A DNA stretch of 32,746 nt, taken from Thermoanaerobaculales bacterium. GTDB taxonomy: Bacteria; Acidobacteriota; Thermoanaerobaculia; Thermoanaerobaculales; Sulfomarinibacteraceae. Made by a program: the position numbers and the translations under genes. Below the pieces are notes generated by a model, which was not told the origin of the DNA, did not search any database, and saw only the letters and a list, made by a program, of their open reading frames with translations. Positions 1 to 8,190 of this stretch are shown piece by piece. The stretch is taken from NCBI GenBank assembly GCA_029287235.1, contig JARFRM010000059.1:1-32746 (forward strand), written 5' to 3'. How positions within the stretch are numbered: the first letter of the stretch is position 1; every line of letters begins with the position of its first letter.

Positions 1-294
1 TTCGCCGAAGTCGTCGTCGGTGCGGTCATCATCGACTCCGAGCCGGCTCTGGAGCAGCTCTACCAGCGCCACCTTGAGCTCGGCGAAGCCCGAGAAGCCG
101 ATGCGCTGGCCGAAGCGGACGATGGTGGCCTCGGAAACACCGCAGCGGCGGGCAAGTTCCGGGACCGACAGGAAGGGAACCGTTTCGAGGTTTTCCAGAA
201 GGTAGTCGGCGATGGTTCGTTGCTGCGGTGGCAGATCGTCCACATGGTCGAGGATTCGATCACGGACATCGGTGGTTTCTCTGTCGATCGGCAT
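1..294 (-). CDS. MurR/RpiR-family transcriptional regulator, N-terminal part (cut by window edge)
   Basis: The reverse strand from the ATG at 294 reads 98 codons without a stop and runs off the left edge. It begins MPIDRETTDVRDRILDHV and carries a helix-turn-helix at about residues 42-74 (LSVPELARRCGVSEATIVRF, then GQRIGFSGFAELK). This is the typical HTH_6 layout of RpiR/MurR regulators, with the phrase 'A..CGVSEATIVRF..R.GF.GF.ELK'. The family usually has a C-terminal SIS sugar-phosphate-binding domain, which would lie outside the window, so the effector cannot be inferred. A GGAGAG ribosome-binding site lies 9 nt before the ATG. The gene diverges from the TonB receptor, suggesting that it may control it or a sugar-related locus to the left. 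Confidence 0.88.
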   Translation of the reverse strand, partial: MPIDRETTDVRDRILDHVDDLPPQQRTIADYLLENLETVPFLSVPELARRCGVSEATIVRFGQRIGFSGFAELKVALVELLQSRLGVDDDRTDDDFGE

Positions 295-378
295 GACGTT
301 GGTCTCTCCGTTCCGCGGTGGTTCTTCCCGCGATTGGAACACTTTATCTCACAGTTCGTATCAGGATGGAAATGCTCC

Positions 379-407
379 TTGACAACCCGATCATCCCGGC
401 CTATCTT
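379..407 (+). promoter_or_regulatory. Sigma70-type promoter for the TonB receptor
   Basis: TTGACA at 379-384 is a perfect -35 box. It is followed after exactly 17 nt by TATCTT at 402-407 (4 of 6 match to TATAAT). The expected start of transcription near 414 gives a leader of about 65 nt that is much more AT-rich than its surroundings and ends in a GGGGAGG ribosome-binding site before the ATG at 480. Seen directly; activity is inferred. Confidence 0.72.
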
Positions 408-479
408 TTTGGCATGGTAGCGAAATTTTCATCCTGTTCCAATTTTGAAATTAACATTTCATCTCCGAGGGGAGGAACC

Positions 480-3269
480 ATGAACGCATCCATGAGATTC
501 GCGGTGATCATCACGATGGCTGCGCTGGCGCTGAGCGCCGGTTCGGCGGTTGCCCAGGGGACGACCTCCGGCAGCATCCGCGGAACCGTCACTGATCCCA
601 ACGGAGACGTCATGCCCGGGGTCACGGTCCGGGCGCTGTCGGACGCGCTGGTGTCGGGGCAACAGGCAGCGGTGACAAGCGGCCAGGGGGTCTACCGATT
701 CCCGTCGTTGCCGGTTGGGAACTACGTCCTCGAGGCGAGCATGCCCGGCTTCCAGCCGGTCCGTCAGGAAAACGTCAGGGTCAGTCTGGGTCAATCGTTG
801 GCCATTGACCTTGAACTCGGTGACGTCACCGTCAGCGAGGAGATCGTCGTCGTCGCCGATGCGGTCCAGGTTTCAACCGTGGACAACAACGTCGGATTCA
901 ACGTCGGCGACGACTTCATCGAGCGCCAACCCCTCGGCCGGGATCCCACGGCGATGATGAACTACGCTCCGGGCATTCAGAACGACCAGGCCTACGGTGC
1001 GCCCTCCACCTACCAGAACGCCTACAACGTGGACGGTGTCGATGTTTCGGATCCGGAACTCGGATCGCAGTGGGTGCTGCCGAGCATGGACTGGGTCGAG
1101 GAGATGCAGGTCGCGGGTCTCGGCGCCGACGCCGAGTACGGCGGCTTCACCGGCGCCATGGTCAATCTTGTGACCAAATCGGGTGGCAACGAGTTCCACG
1201 GCGACGCCCGGATCTACTACTCGGGCGGTGGCCTCAACTCGGAGAACACCCCCGAGGGAAGCGAAGGAGCCAACAAGGTCAAGTCGGACATCGACGGCAG
1301 TGCGAGCTTCGGCGGTCCGATCATCCGGGACAGCCTGTGGTATTTCGTGTCGGGCAACATCCGGCAGCGCGAGGTGGAACCCTTCTACACCGAGGGTGCT
1401 CCTACCGATGATCAGGCGAACAGCGATCGCACCGAGAGCCGGGTGCTCGGCAAGCTGACCTGGCAGATCAACGAAGCCAATCACCTGCGTGGCTTTGTCG
1501 ATTGGGACGATGTGGTCCACGACTATCGAGGCGTCGGCGACCTCACCCTCGCGAGTGCCGCCCAACGACAGGAATCACCCAATTACGTCTACAGCTTGAG
1601 CTGGGATTCGCTCATCAACAGCTCCAACTTCCTCGAGGTGAAGCTCACCGGTTACAGCGGAAGTGATGACCGCCTCGCCTACAACGGCGATACACCGAAC
1701 CACTACGACGCGGACACCGGATTCGACTGGCAGAACCTCGAACAGACCTCCGACAAGGATGTCAGCCGCTGGGCCGTCGACGCCGCATGGAACCTCTTCG
1801 CCGATGGGGTTTTCGCCAAGAACGATTCTCACAGCGCCAAGTTCGGTGTCAACTACGAGCAGTCCACCAGCGACTATGTGACTCGTCGCAATGGCGGTTT
1901 CTCGTATTACGACGACTCGTACTACTGCGATTCCATGGATGACTACTTTGCCGATCCCTTCTGCGGCATCTATTCGTCCACCTTTGGGAGTGAATGGAAC
2001 CTCAAGGCCGAGATGGAAGGACTCCACCTCTTTGCTCAGGACTCCTGGCAGGTGGGACGTCTTGCGATCAACCTCGGTGTCCGCTACTCCAAATACGTCG
2101 GCAATTTCGCCGACCCGATCTCCGACCCCACTTCGGGTGGTTCCAACGTCTACGATCAGGACATGTGGGCGCCGCGTATCGGGCTGGTTTGGGATATTCT
2201 CGGCAACAGCAGGTTCGTCTTCAAGACCCACTATGGAACCTACTACGAAGGCCTGACCGTCACCATGTTCGATCGTGAGGCCTCCGGTGACGCCCTCACC
2301 GATGCCGTGTATCTCGACTACAACTTCGACACCGGCGAGTTCGACATTCCCGCGGGCGGAGCCGTCGAGGCCCGCGCTCAGATGGATCCGCGGATCGATC
2401 ACCCGTCGGTGGATCAGTTCATCGCCACCCTCGAGTACCAGGTCATGTCGGACATGATTCTCGGAATCGACTACGTCCAACGCGACTACAAGAACATCAA
2501 CACGATGGTGGTGTCGAATGTTCAGGACTACGACCAGCAGGAGACCATCGCGAGTCCCGTGGACAGTCCTACCGCGGGTGGAACTCTGCCGCTATTCGAC
2601 CTGCTCGAGCCGCAGGAGTACCTCATCACCAACATCGATTTCGCCACCCGCGACTACAAGTCCGTGGCCCTTCGGGCACACAAGCGGTACTCCAACAAGT
2701 GGTCCCTCGACGGATCCCTGGTCTGGTCCGACTCGAAGGGGACCGCGGACTACGCCTACGCCGGCTACGGAACCGGTTTTGACGACCTCAACGGTTTCAC
2801 CAACGCCGACGGCAAGCTGCCCTACAACTCCGAGTGGGTTTTCAAGGTCAACGCCTCGGTGGATCTGCCGTGGACCATGGTCCTTTCGGGTTTCTACCAG
2901 TGGCGGAGCGGCGAGTACTGGACGCCCTACGTTCGGATGCGCGGTCTCTATTTCAACGACCGCACTTCGGTCCTCATGACTCCGCGCGGTTCGGAACAGT
3001 ACGCCGACCGCAGCACCCTCGATCTTCGGATCGAGAAGCGGGTTCGCCTGGGCGGATCCATGGCGTTGTCGCTCTTCATCGATGCCTTCAACGTGCTCGA
3101 TTCGGACACCGTGACCAGCGTTTCGGAGCGTTGGGGCGACTACTACTACGACTGGGAGGATCCAACCAACCCGGTCACGAACGAGTGGGTCGAGAGCTCG
3201 ACCTACCAGACCCCGCTGGACATCCAGACGCCGCGCGAGATCCGGCTCGGGGCCAAGTTCTCGTGGTAG
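480..3269 (+). CDS. TonB-dependent receptor with N-terminal carboxypeptidase-regulatory domain (Oar-like)
   Basis: This 929-residue outer-membrane receptor probably imports or binds a ligand that cannot be deduced. The frame is open further upstream, but the ATG at 480 follows a strong GGGGAGGAACC ribosome-binding site and opens a clean signal peptide (MNASMRFAVIITMAALALS, then AGSAVA, cleavage near residue 26). Residues about 30-110 form a carboxypeptidase-regulatory-like Ig fold (SGSIRGTVTDPNGDVMPGVT ... GVYRFPSLPVGNYVLEAS). The plug follows to about residue 230 (YNVDGVDVSDPELGS; GFTGAMVNLVTKSGGNEFHG), then a long aromatic-rich beta-barrel ending in LGAKFSW, the terminal aromatic expected for Bam-dependent insertion. 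This architecture is greatly expanded in Acidobacteriota. It has its own promoter and terminator, so it is probably monocistronic, and it diverges from an RpiR-type regulator. Confidence 0.93.
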   Translation: MNASMRFAVIITMAALALSAGSAVAQGTTSGSIRGTVTDPNGDVMPGVTVRALSDALVSGQQAAVTSGQGVYRFPSLPVGNYVLEASMPGFQPVRQENVRVSLGQSLAIDLELGDVTVSEEIVVVADAVQVSTVDNNVGFNVGDDFIERQPLGRDPTAMMNYAPGIQNDQAYGAPSTYQNAYNVDGVDVSDPELGSQWVLPSMDWVEEMQVAGLGADAEYGGFTGAMVNLVTKSGGNEFHGDARIYYSGGGLNSENTPEGSEGANKVKSDIDGSASFGGPIIRDSLWYFVSGNIRQREVEPFYTEGAPTDDQANSDRTESRVLGKLTWQINEANHLRGFVDWDDVVHDYRGVGDLTLASAAQRQESPNYVYSLSWDSLINSSNFLEVKLTGYSGSDDRLAYNGDTPNHYDADTGFDWQNLEQTSDKDVSRWAVDAAWNLFADGVFAKNDSHSAKFGVNYEQSTSDYVTRRNGGFSYYDDSYYCDSMDDYFADPFCGIYSSTFGSEWNLKAEMEGLHLFAQDSWQVGRLAINLGVRYSKYVGNFADPISDPTSGGSNVYDQDMWAPRIGLVWDILGNSRFVFKTHYGTYYEGLTVTMFDREASGDALTDAVYLDYNFDTGEFDIPAGGAVEARAQMDPRIDHPSVDQFIATLEYQVMSDMILGIDYVQRDYKNINTMVVSNVQDYDQQETIASPVDSPTAGGTLPLFDLLEPQEYLITNIDFATRDYKSVALRAHKRYSNKWSLDGSLVWSDSKGTADYAYAGYGTGFDDLNGFTNADGKLPYNSEWVFKVNASVDLPWTMVLSGFYQWRSGEYWTPYVRMRGLYFNDRTSVLMTPRGSEQYADRSTLDLRIEKRVRLGGSMALSLFIDAFNVLDSDTVTSVSERWGDYYYDWEDPTNPVTNEWVESSTYQTPLDIQTPREIRLGAKFSW

Positions 3270-3280
3270 ATACGGACTTC

Positions 3281-3302
3281 GGGGCGGCCTTCGGGCCGCC
3301 CC
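3281..3302 (+). terminator. Hairpin terminator after the TonB receptor
   Basis: A perfect 9-bp stem GGGGCGGCC / GGCCGCCCC closes on a TTCG tetraloop, 11 nt after the receptor stop codon. The tail GATTTCGT is only weakly U-rich, so this may be a stable 3'-end hairpin rather than a textbook intrinsic terminator. Confidence 0.7.
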
Positions 3303-3411
3303 GATTTCGTCAGTCGTGAGTCGTAGATCGTGATTCGCGGGTCGGCGTGCGGGGCTCGTCAGTAGCGGAGCCCGAACGTCGATAAGTTGTTCGGCCGAGA
3401 CGGGAGATTTC

Positions 3412-4311
3412 ATGGTGCAGCGGCAGAGGGCATTCGTGTCGCGGAGACTGTTGCTGGGCGGACTCGTGGTGATGCTCTGCCTCACCGGCGCAACAGCCGA
3501 CGGCGATGAGATCCGCGGGCACCTGGTCCTCAACGGTGGCGGATCCAAGCCGCGAGAGGTGATGGAGAAATTCATCGAGCTTGCCGGTGGCCCCGATGCG
3601 CCCATCGTCGTCTTCCCGACTGCATCGGGTGAGCCCGACACCGGCGAGTACTACCAGGAACTCTTCGAAGAGGATTACGGTTGCACCGATGTTTCCGTTG
3701 CCGAGGTCCGAACCGCTTTGGACGCCCAGGATCCTCTGATAGCTGCCATGGTGCGCGCCGCAGGCGGGATCTTCTTCTCCGGCGGCGACCAACGGCGCAT
3801 CACAGAGGTCCTCCTGGGAACTCCGGTCGGAGAGGCCATCCTGGACGTCCACCATAAGGGTGCGGTGATCGGAGGGACCTCGGCCGGCACCGCCTGCCAG
3901 AGCCCACTGATGATCACCGGTGAAGGTGATTTCACCGTGATCACCGCCGACAACGTCGAGCTTTGGGAAGGATTCGGACTGTTCTCCGGCGTCGTCGTCG
4001 ATCAGCACTTCGTCGCCCGGGGCCGTCACAATCGGCTGATTTCGGTCGTTCTCGAGCACCCCGATCTCCTCGGCGTCGGAGTCGATGAGGCGACGGCGGT
4101 CTGGGTCCGGCCCGACGGGACCTTCAAGGTTGTCGGCGAGGGCTGGGTGGTGGTCTACGATGCCCGCAATGCCGACGTCAGAGACGCCGAGGGACCCGAT
4201 GGCCGGCGCGAGCTCGGTGTCTATGGCCTCGAGATGCACATCCTCCTTCCCGGCGATGTCTTTGACACCGGGATCGGTGCGCCGCCCGTCCGCGATGGTG
4301 GTCACCGGTGA
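3412..4311 (+). CDS. Exported cyanophycinase (peptidase S51 family)
   Basis: The enzyme should cleave cyanophycin (multi-L-arginyl-poly-L-aspartate) into beta-Asp-Arg dipeptides. The protein has 299 residues. An N-terminal export signal with an SRRLLLGG start (Sec, or possibly Tat) precedes the mature part near residue 30. The nucleophile elbow GGTSAG places Ser157. FSGGDQ gives Gln127, and DQHF gives Asp197-Gln198-His199, followed by Arg203, Arg205 and Arg208. The Ser-His spacing (42) and the three-arginine spacing match what I recall for Synechocystis CphB (Ser132, His174, Arg178/180/183). This makes cyanophycinase more likely than peptidase E. GGGAG lies 5 nt before the ATG. Its TGA overlaps the next gene's GTG start. 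No cyanophycin synthetase lies in the window, so an exported enzyme may use cyanophycin released by other cells. Confidence 0.87.
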   Translation: MVQRQRAFVSRRLLLGGLVVMLCLTGATADGDEIRGHLVLNGGGSKPREVMEKFIELAGGPDAPIVVFPTASGEPDTGEYYQELFEEDYGCTDVSVAEVRTALDAQDPLIAAMVRAAGGIFFSGGDQRRITEVLLGTPVGEAILDVHHKGAVIGGTSAGTACQSPLMITGEGDFTVITADNVELWEGFGLFSGVVVDQHFVARGRHNRLISVVLEHPDLLGVGVDEATAVWVRPDGTFKVVGEGWVVVYDARNADVRDAEGPDGRRELGVYGLEMHILLPGDVFDTGIGAPPVRDGGHR

Positions 4312-5513
4312 ACCAGGTCGTGGACGACGTGCTCGAGGGGTCGGCGGCTCTGCTCGAGGAACTCTGTGCGATCTCCACGGCCACCGGCGACGCCGAAGGG
4401 CTGAGGCGCTGTGCGCGGCGGCTCGGACACGAACTGGTCGAACTGGGCTTTCTGGTCGAGATCGAGAATCGCCCGAACATGGACGGCGTCTCCCAACCGA
4501 TCCTGGTCGCGACCTCCAAACCGACGGGCGGGTCACGTGTGCTGCTGATCGGTCACCTCGACACGGTGTTGCCCTCGGCGACGCCGCCCCGCCGTCTCGA
4601 GGATCGCATCGAAGGCACGGGCGTCCTCGACATGAAGGGCGGTTTTGCGGCCCTCGTCGGCGCCCTTCGTCTGTGCCGGGCACGGGGGCAGGGAACGCCT
4701 GCGGAACTGACCTTGGTCGCGGTGCCGGATGAAGAAATCGGAGGACCCATCTCCGAGTCGGCGGTTCGTCAATGGGGCGAGGGTGTGAGCGCCGTGCTGG
4801 TGCTCGAACCGGGCCGGCTGATCGACGGCGGTGAGACCATCGTCACCGGCCGGCGCGGGCTTTCGGTCTGGCGGCTCGAGGCTCGGGGCCGGGCGGCGCA
4901 CTCGGGTCTTGCCTTTACCGACGGGCGATCCGCGCTGGCGGCGGCGGCCGAGTGGTCGGCAAAGGCTCAGGCGCTCTCGGAGGACAGCGGCGGACCCATC
5001 GTCAACGTGGGGCGAATCATCGGCGGCGACAGTGAGTTCGTTCAGGATCTCGGTGAGGAGCACCGCTTCGTCGGTACTTCACAGCGGCTGAACGTCGTGG
5101 CCGATCGGTCTCTGGCGGAGGGCGAGGCGCGGTATCTGACGCTTGCCGATCGCGACCGAGTGCTGAACCGGATGCGCGGGTTGGCCGAGCGAGCCGCCGA
5201 GTCATGGGGGGTCGAGATCCTCTTTGATGTGGTCGAAGAAATCCCGCCCGTGCCTCCCTCGGAGCGTGGCGGCGAGCTCGCCCGGATGCTTGTCGATGCC
5301 GCCAGGACCGATGGTTGGAGGCTCGAAACCGAGACCGACCGGGGCGGCGTCTCGTTCCCCAACTTCCTGCCCGATCCGTCGGCGGTTCTGGTGATCGACG
5401 GGCTCGGACCCGTGGGGGATGGAATGCACACGCGCGAAGAGTGGGTCAGTCTCGCGTCCCTCGACCGGCGGATCAGACTTATCGCTTATCTGCTCGAGAC
5501 GCTTCCCGGATAG
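4308..5513 (+). CDS. M20-family metallopeptidase (carboxypeptidase G2/DapE/ArgE type)
   Basis: A 401-residue zinc peptidase without a signal peptide, so cytoplasmic. The M20 metal centre is visible: GHLDT (His83, Asp85), DMKGG (bridging Asp108), DEE (general base Glu142, ligand Glu143), LEPG (Glu167) and a C-terminal GDGMHT (His374). The lid domain lies around residues 180-295 (GRAAHSGLAF). Its GTG start overlaps the cyanophycinase stop in a GTGA arrangement, so the two are translationally coupled. The family hydrolyses amide bonds of small peptides or acylated amino acids. Given the coupling, beta-Asp-Arg or its products are a reasonable substrate, but this is inference: known cyanophycin dipeptidases (IadA, IaaA, CphZ) belong to other families. 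Alternatives are a general dipeptidase or an acetylornithine deacetylase-like enzyme. Confidence 0.85.
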   Translation: MNQVVDDVLEGSAALLEELCAISTATGDAEGLRRCARRLGHELVELGFLVEIENRPNMDGVSQPILVATSKPTGGSRVLLIGHLDTVLPSATPPRRLEDRIEGTGVLDMKGGFAALVGALRLCRARGQGTPAELTLVAVPDEEIGGPISESAVRQWGEGVSAVLVLEPGRLIDGGETIVTGRRGLSVWRLEARGRAAHSGLAFTDGRSALAAAAEWSAKAQALSEDSGGPIVNVGRIIGGDSEFVQDLGEEHRFVGTSQRLNVVADRSLAEGEARYLTLADRDRVLNRMRGLAERAAESWGVEILFDVVEEIPPVPPSERGGELARMLVDAARTDGWRLETETDRGGVSFPNFLPDPSAVLVIDGLGPVGDGMHTREEWVSLASLDRRIRLIAYLLETLPG

Positions 5514-5786
5514 CATCATCATTTTCAATCCTGAGTGCTGATTCTCGAGGTCGAACCGTCTTGGCGCGGCATCCGAGTCGGAACGGCGACGGGGCTGTCG
5601 TTTTCAGCCGTGAATCAGAGCTCAGAGTGGAACGAGTGGGTCTTTCATGGGCAAACCCTTCTCAAATCGTTTGACTCCACATCCCTGTCAGCCTGATTGT
5701 CGCGTTCGTCTCTTCCCATGACCGTTCATTGACCGATATTGGAGAGCAGGAATCGGCTTTCGAAAACTCCTGGTTGGAGGTGGGCG

Positions 5787-6749
5787 ATGACGTCGCGGTG
5801 TCTTATCGGTGCAGTCTTCGCGGTTGGGCTCGCGGCCCCGGCATTTGCGATCTGGCCGACCGATCCCACGGTCAACGTGGCTCTTTGCAACGCCACCGGA
5901 AACCAGGGTGGCAACGGCCCGGCGGTGGTCCCGTCCATCGATGGAGGCGCCATCGTCGCCTGGAGGGACGAGCGATTCACCGACTACGACATCTACGCCC
6001 AGCGAATCGCCGTCTCGGGCGTCAAGCTCTGGCCCGGAGACGTCCCGGTCTGCGTCAACGATCGCGCCCAAACCTACCCGGCCATCGCGGCCGATGGCGG
6101 CGGGGGCGCTTTCATTGCGTGGTTCGACCCCAGACCGCCAGACTACCTCGAGGTCTGGGCCCAGTACATCGACTCCGCGGGGGCCCATCAATGGACGGCC
6201 AACGGCATCGTGCTCAACGACACCTCGATCAACAGCCAGCACACCCTCCGCGGGGTCGCCGACGGACGGGGCGGAGCGATCTTTGTCTGGGAGGATCTGC
6301 GCGACTACGCCACGAACAGGAAAGACCTCTACGCGCAAAGGGTCGAAGACGACGGGCCGACGTGGACCGCGGGTGGGGTCGTCATCTCGGCGGCGGCGGG
6401 CGACCAGAGAGACCCGGCGGTGGGGTCTCCGAGGGACGGTTCGGTGGTGATCGCATGGAGGGATGGCCGCGTCGGCGAATCGATCGCCGATATCTACGCT
6501 GTCGAAATCGTTGAAGGGACAGCCATCGTGGGGCCGCCTGACGGGCTCGCGGTCTCAACCGCGCCCTACGGTCAGAACGGACCGGTGGTCGGGCTAACCG
6601 GCTGGAATGAAGCGATGATCGTCTGGAACGACTCCCGGAACCTCGCGACGGGAACCGATGTCTACGCCCAGGGGGTCTTCCTGACCGCGATCTTTGGTGA
6701 TGGTTTCGAAACGGGCGACACGACGGCGTGGAGTGCGGTCGCGCCGTGA
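5787..6749 (+). CDS. Secreted repeat protein with C-terminal DGFETGD..AWS motif
   Basis: A 320-residue exported protein of unknown function. The ATG at 5787 is chosen because GGAGG sits 6 nt upstream and it opens a signal peptide (MTSRCLIGAVFAVGLAAPAF, then A). The upstream in-frame extension would bury that signal. The mature part contains five imperfect repeats of the pattern W-x-D-x-R ... D-(I/V/L)-Y-A-Q: WRDERFTDYDIYAQ, WFDPRPPDYLEVWAQ, WEDLRDYATNRKDLYAQ, WRDGRVGESIADIYA and WNDSRNLATGTDVYAQ. Each is preceded by a GGG-rich strand (GGAIVAW, GGAFIAW, GGAIFVW), suggesting beta-propeller-like blades. It ends IFGDGFETGDTTAWSAVAP, a terminal motif also found in modified form on the protein at 28995-29612. 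It appears monocistronic. Confidence 0.8.
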   Translation: MTSRCLIGAVFAVGLAAPAFAIWPTDPTVNVALCNATGNQGGNGPAVVPSIDGGAIVAWRDERFTDYDIYAQRIAVSGVKLWPGDVPVCVNDRAQTYPAIAADGGGGAFIAWFDPRPPDYLEVWAQYIDSAGAHQWTANGIVLNDTSINSQHTLRGVADGRGGAIFVWEDLRDYATNRKDLYAQRVEDDGPTWTAGGVVISAAAGDQRDPAVGSPRDGSVVIAWRDGRVGESIADIYAVEIVEGTAIVGPPDGLAVSTAPYGQNGPVVGLTGWNEAMIVWNDSRNLATGTDVYAQGVFLTAIFGDGFETGDTTAWSAVAP

Positions 6750-6918
6750 AGATGATTGAGGCGATTGGCGTGTTTCGTATTCGTTTTCTGAGGTCTGATT
6801 CACGGCGGTGCCCTATCCCGACTCGCCCTCGACGGGGGATGCGAGGTCGGATTTTCGAAAGCCGCTGCGGATCAGGCCTCAGAGTTGTTTGATTGGACTG
6901 TCCAGGGACGATCGGAGT

Positions 6919-8061
6919 TCAGAGCCCCACCTTCTCCAAAATGGTATCCAGGGCTTCCAGCTCACCGCGCGTCGTGTAGAAATGTGGTGAGAACCGAACC
7001 GATCCCTGCCGGACCGAACTCACGACCTTGCGTTGAGCGAGCCGTTCGGCGGCTTCCCCCGGCGCCACGTTCGGGTGGCGGGCGGCGACGATCCCGGCGA
7101 TCGGTTGGCCCGAACCCGGTGAGAACACATCCCAGCCGTGCGCAATGAGAATCCGGGTCAGCAGCCGGGCAAGCACCTCGACCCTCGCCTGCACCTGCTC
7201 GTGGCCGACGCTGTTCAAGAGGTCCAGGGCGGCGCCGAGGCCGGCGGTGCCCACCGTGTTGGTGGCGCCGGGTTCGAATCGACGCCCGTTCTTGAGGACC
7301 TCGAGCTCGTGGAGGAAGAAACTCCCGGGCTCTCGTCGGATGTTCCGCCACCCTGTGATGGCCGGCCGAAGCTCTCGTCTCAAACCGGGGGATGTGGCCA
7401 TGAGACCTGCGCCTTCGGGGCCGAGCAACCACTTGTGGCCGTCGGCGACCACGGCGTGGATGCCGAGCGCGCGCATCTTCATCGTCATCACGCCGAGACC
7501 CTGGATGGCATCGACCACGATCAGCACGCCCCGCTCGCGGCACAGGGTCGCGAGGGTCTCCAACGGTGCGATCCACCCGCTGTGAAAGGCCACCCATGAC
7601 ACGGTCAAGAGGCGGGTGCGATCGGTCATCGCTCCTTCGACATCGGCGGGATCGATACGACCGTCGGGTTGTTGGAACCGGGTGACTCGAACGCCCCTGC
7701 TCTCGAGGTTGAGCCACGGGGCGACGTTGGAAGCAAACTCCTCTTCGCCGACCAAAACCTCGTCGCCGTTCTTCCACGAAAGTCCCTCGGCGATCAGGGA
7801 GAGCCCCTCGGAGGTTGACCGGATGATCGAGATGTCCTCGGGATCGCAACCCAGCGCCTGACCCCCGAGGTGGCGGCAGGAGAGCTCGGAATTGCGCCAT
7901 TGGTCAGAGTTCGCGTAGCCGGTCAGTTGCTGATCGGTCACCTGCCGCCTCATGGCCTCGGCCACGGGGAACGGCAGCGGACACACGGCGGCGTGGTTGA
8001 GATAGAGGCAACTCTCCCGAATCGGAAACTCGGGAAGCCAGTGGCCGAGATCGAGGGGCAT
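6919..8061 (-). CDS. Class V aminotransferase-fold PLP enzyme (isopenicillin-N-epimerase/desulfurase-like)
   Basis: A 380-residue PLP enzyme of the class V fold. The start MPLDLGHWLPEFPIRESCLY fits family length. The frame is open further upstream, but only through repeat sequence. No good ribosome-binding site precedes the ATG at 8061. Visible features are the N-terminal LYLNHAAVCPLP, the cofactor Asp/Gln region VDAIQGLGVMTM, and the Schiff-base lysine Lys210 in ADGHKWLLGPEGAG. The C-terminal part reads SSVRQGSVRFSPHFYTT, without the RxGHHCA cysteine of SufS/CsdB. That argues against a cysteine desulfurase or selenocysteine lyase and favours an epimerase, lyase or kynureninase-like role. The substrate is unknown. 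It lies downstream of the degenerate GGDEF gene on the same strand, separated by a large inverted repeat. Confidence 0.85.
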   Translation of the reverse strand: MPLDLGHWLPEFPIRESCLYLNHAAVCPLPFPVAEAMRRQVTDQQLTGYANSDQWRNSELSCRHLGGQALGCDPEDISIIRSTSEGLSLIAEGLSWKNGDEVLVGEEEFASNVAPWLNLESRGVRVTRFQQPDGRIDPADVEGAMTDRTRLLTVSWVAFHSGWIAPLETLATLCRERGVLIVVDAIQGLGVMTMKMRALGIHAVVADGHKWLLGPEGAGLMATSPGLRRELRPAITGWRNIRREPGSFFLHELEVLKNGRRFEPGATNTVGTAGLGAALDLLNSVGHEQVQARVEVLARLLTRILIAHGWDVFSPGSGQPIAGIVAARHPNVAPGEAAERLAQRKVVSSVRQGSVRFSPHFYTTRGELEALDTILEKVGL

Positions 8062-8073
8062 GGGGGGATTGTA

Positions 8074-8190
8074 CCGGGGATCTGACCGAAGTTGACAGTT
8101 CACAGTTGACAGTCAACAGTCCCATCGCAAGGCGCGGGAGGACCGCGAACACTGTCAACTGTGAACTGTCAACTTCGGTCAGATTCCCGG
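8074..8190. repeat. Large inverted repeat with perfect 34-bp arms
   Basis: The arm at 8080-8113 is the exact reverse complement of the arm at 8151-8184. Pairing extends to 8074/8190 with one G-T wobble. The arms are built from GTTGACAGTTCACAGTTGAC units. The 37-nt centre contains CCATCGCA (8122-8129), a word also found in the intergenic arrays at 17041-17598 and 22300-22606. The right arm contains the stop codon (8181-8179) of the gene at 8179-8856. Transcribed, it would form a very stable hairpin between two co-oriented genes. Confidence 0.93.

Noticed and set aside
7270..7290. A GGTTCGAATC string resembling a tRNA T-arm
   Set aside because: It lies within the class V aminotransferase coding sequence, and no acceptor or anticodon arms can be folded around it.
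6919..8061. Selenocysteine lyase / cysteine desulfurase, which would have fitted the selenoprotein
   Set aside because: The C-terminal region has no RxGHHCA-type cysteine (it reads SSVRQGSVRFSPHFYTT), so a Sec lyase or SufS role is not supported, and there is no linkage to the selenoprotein 20 kb away.
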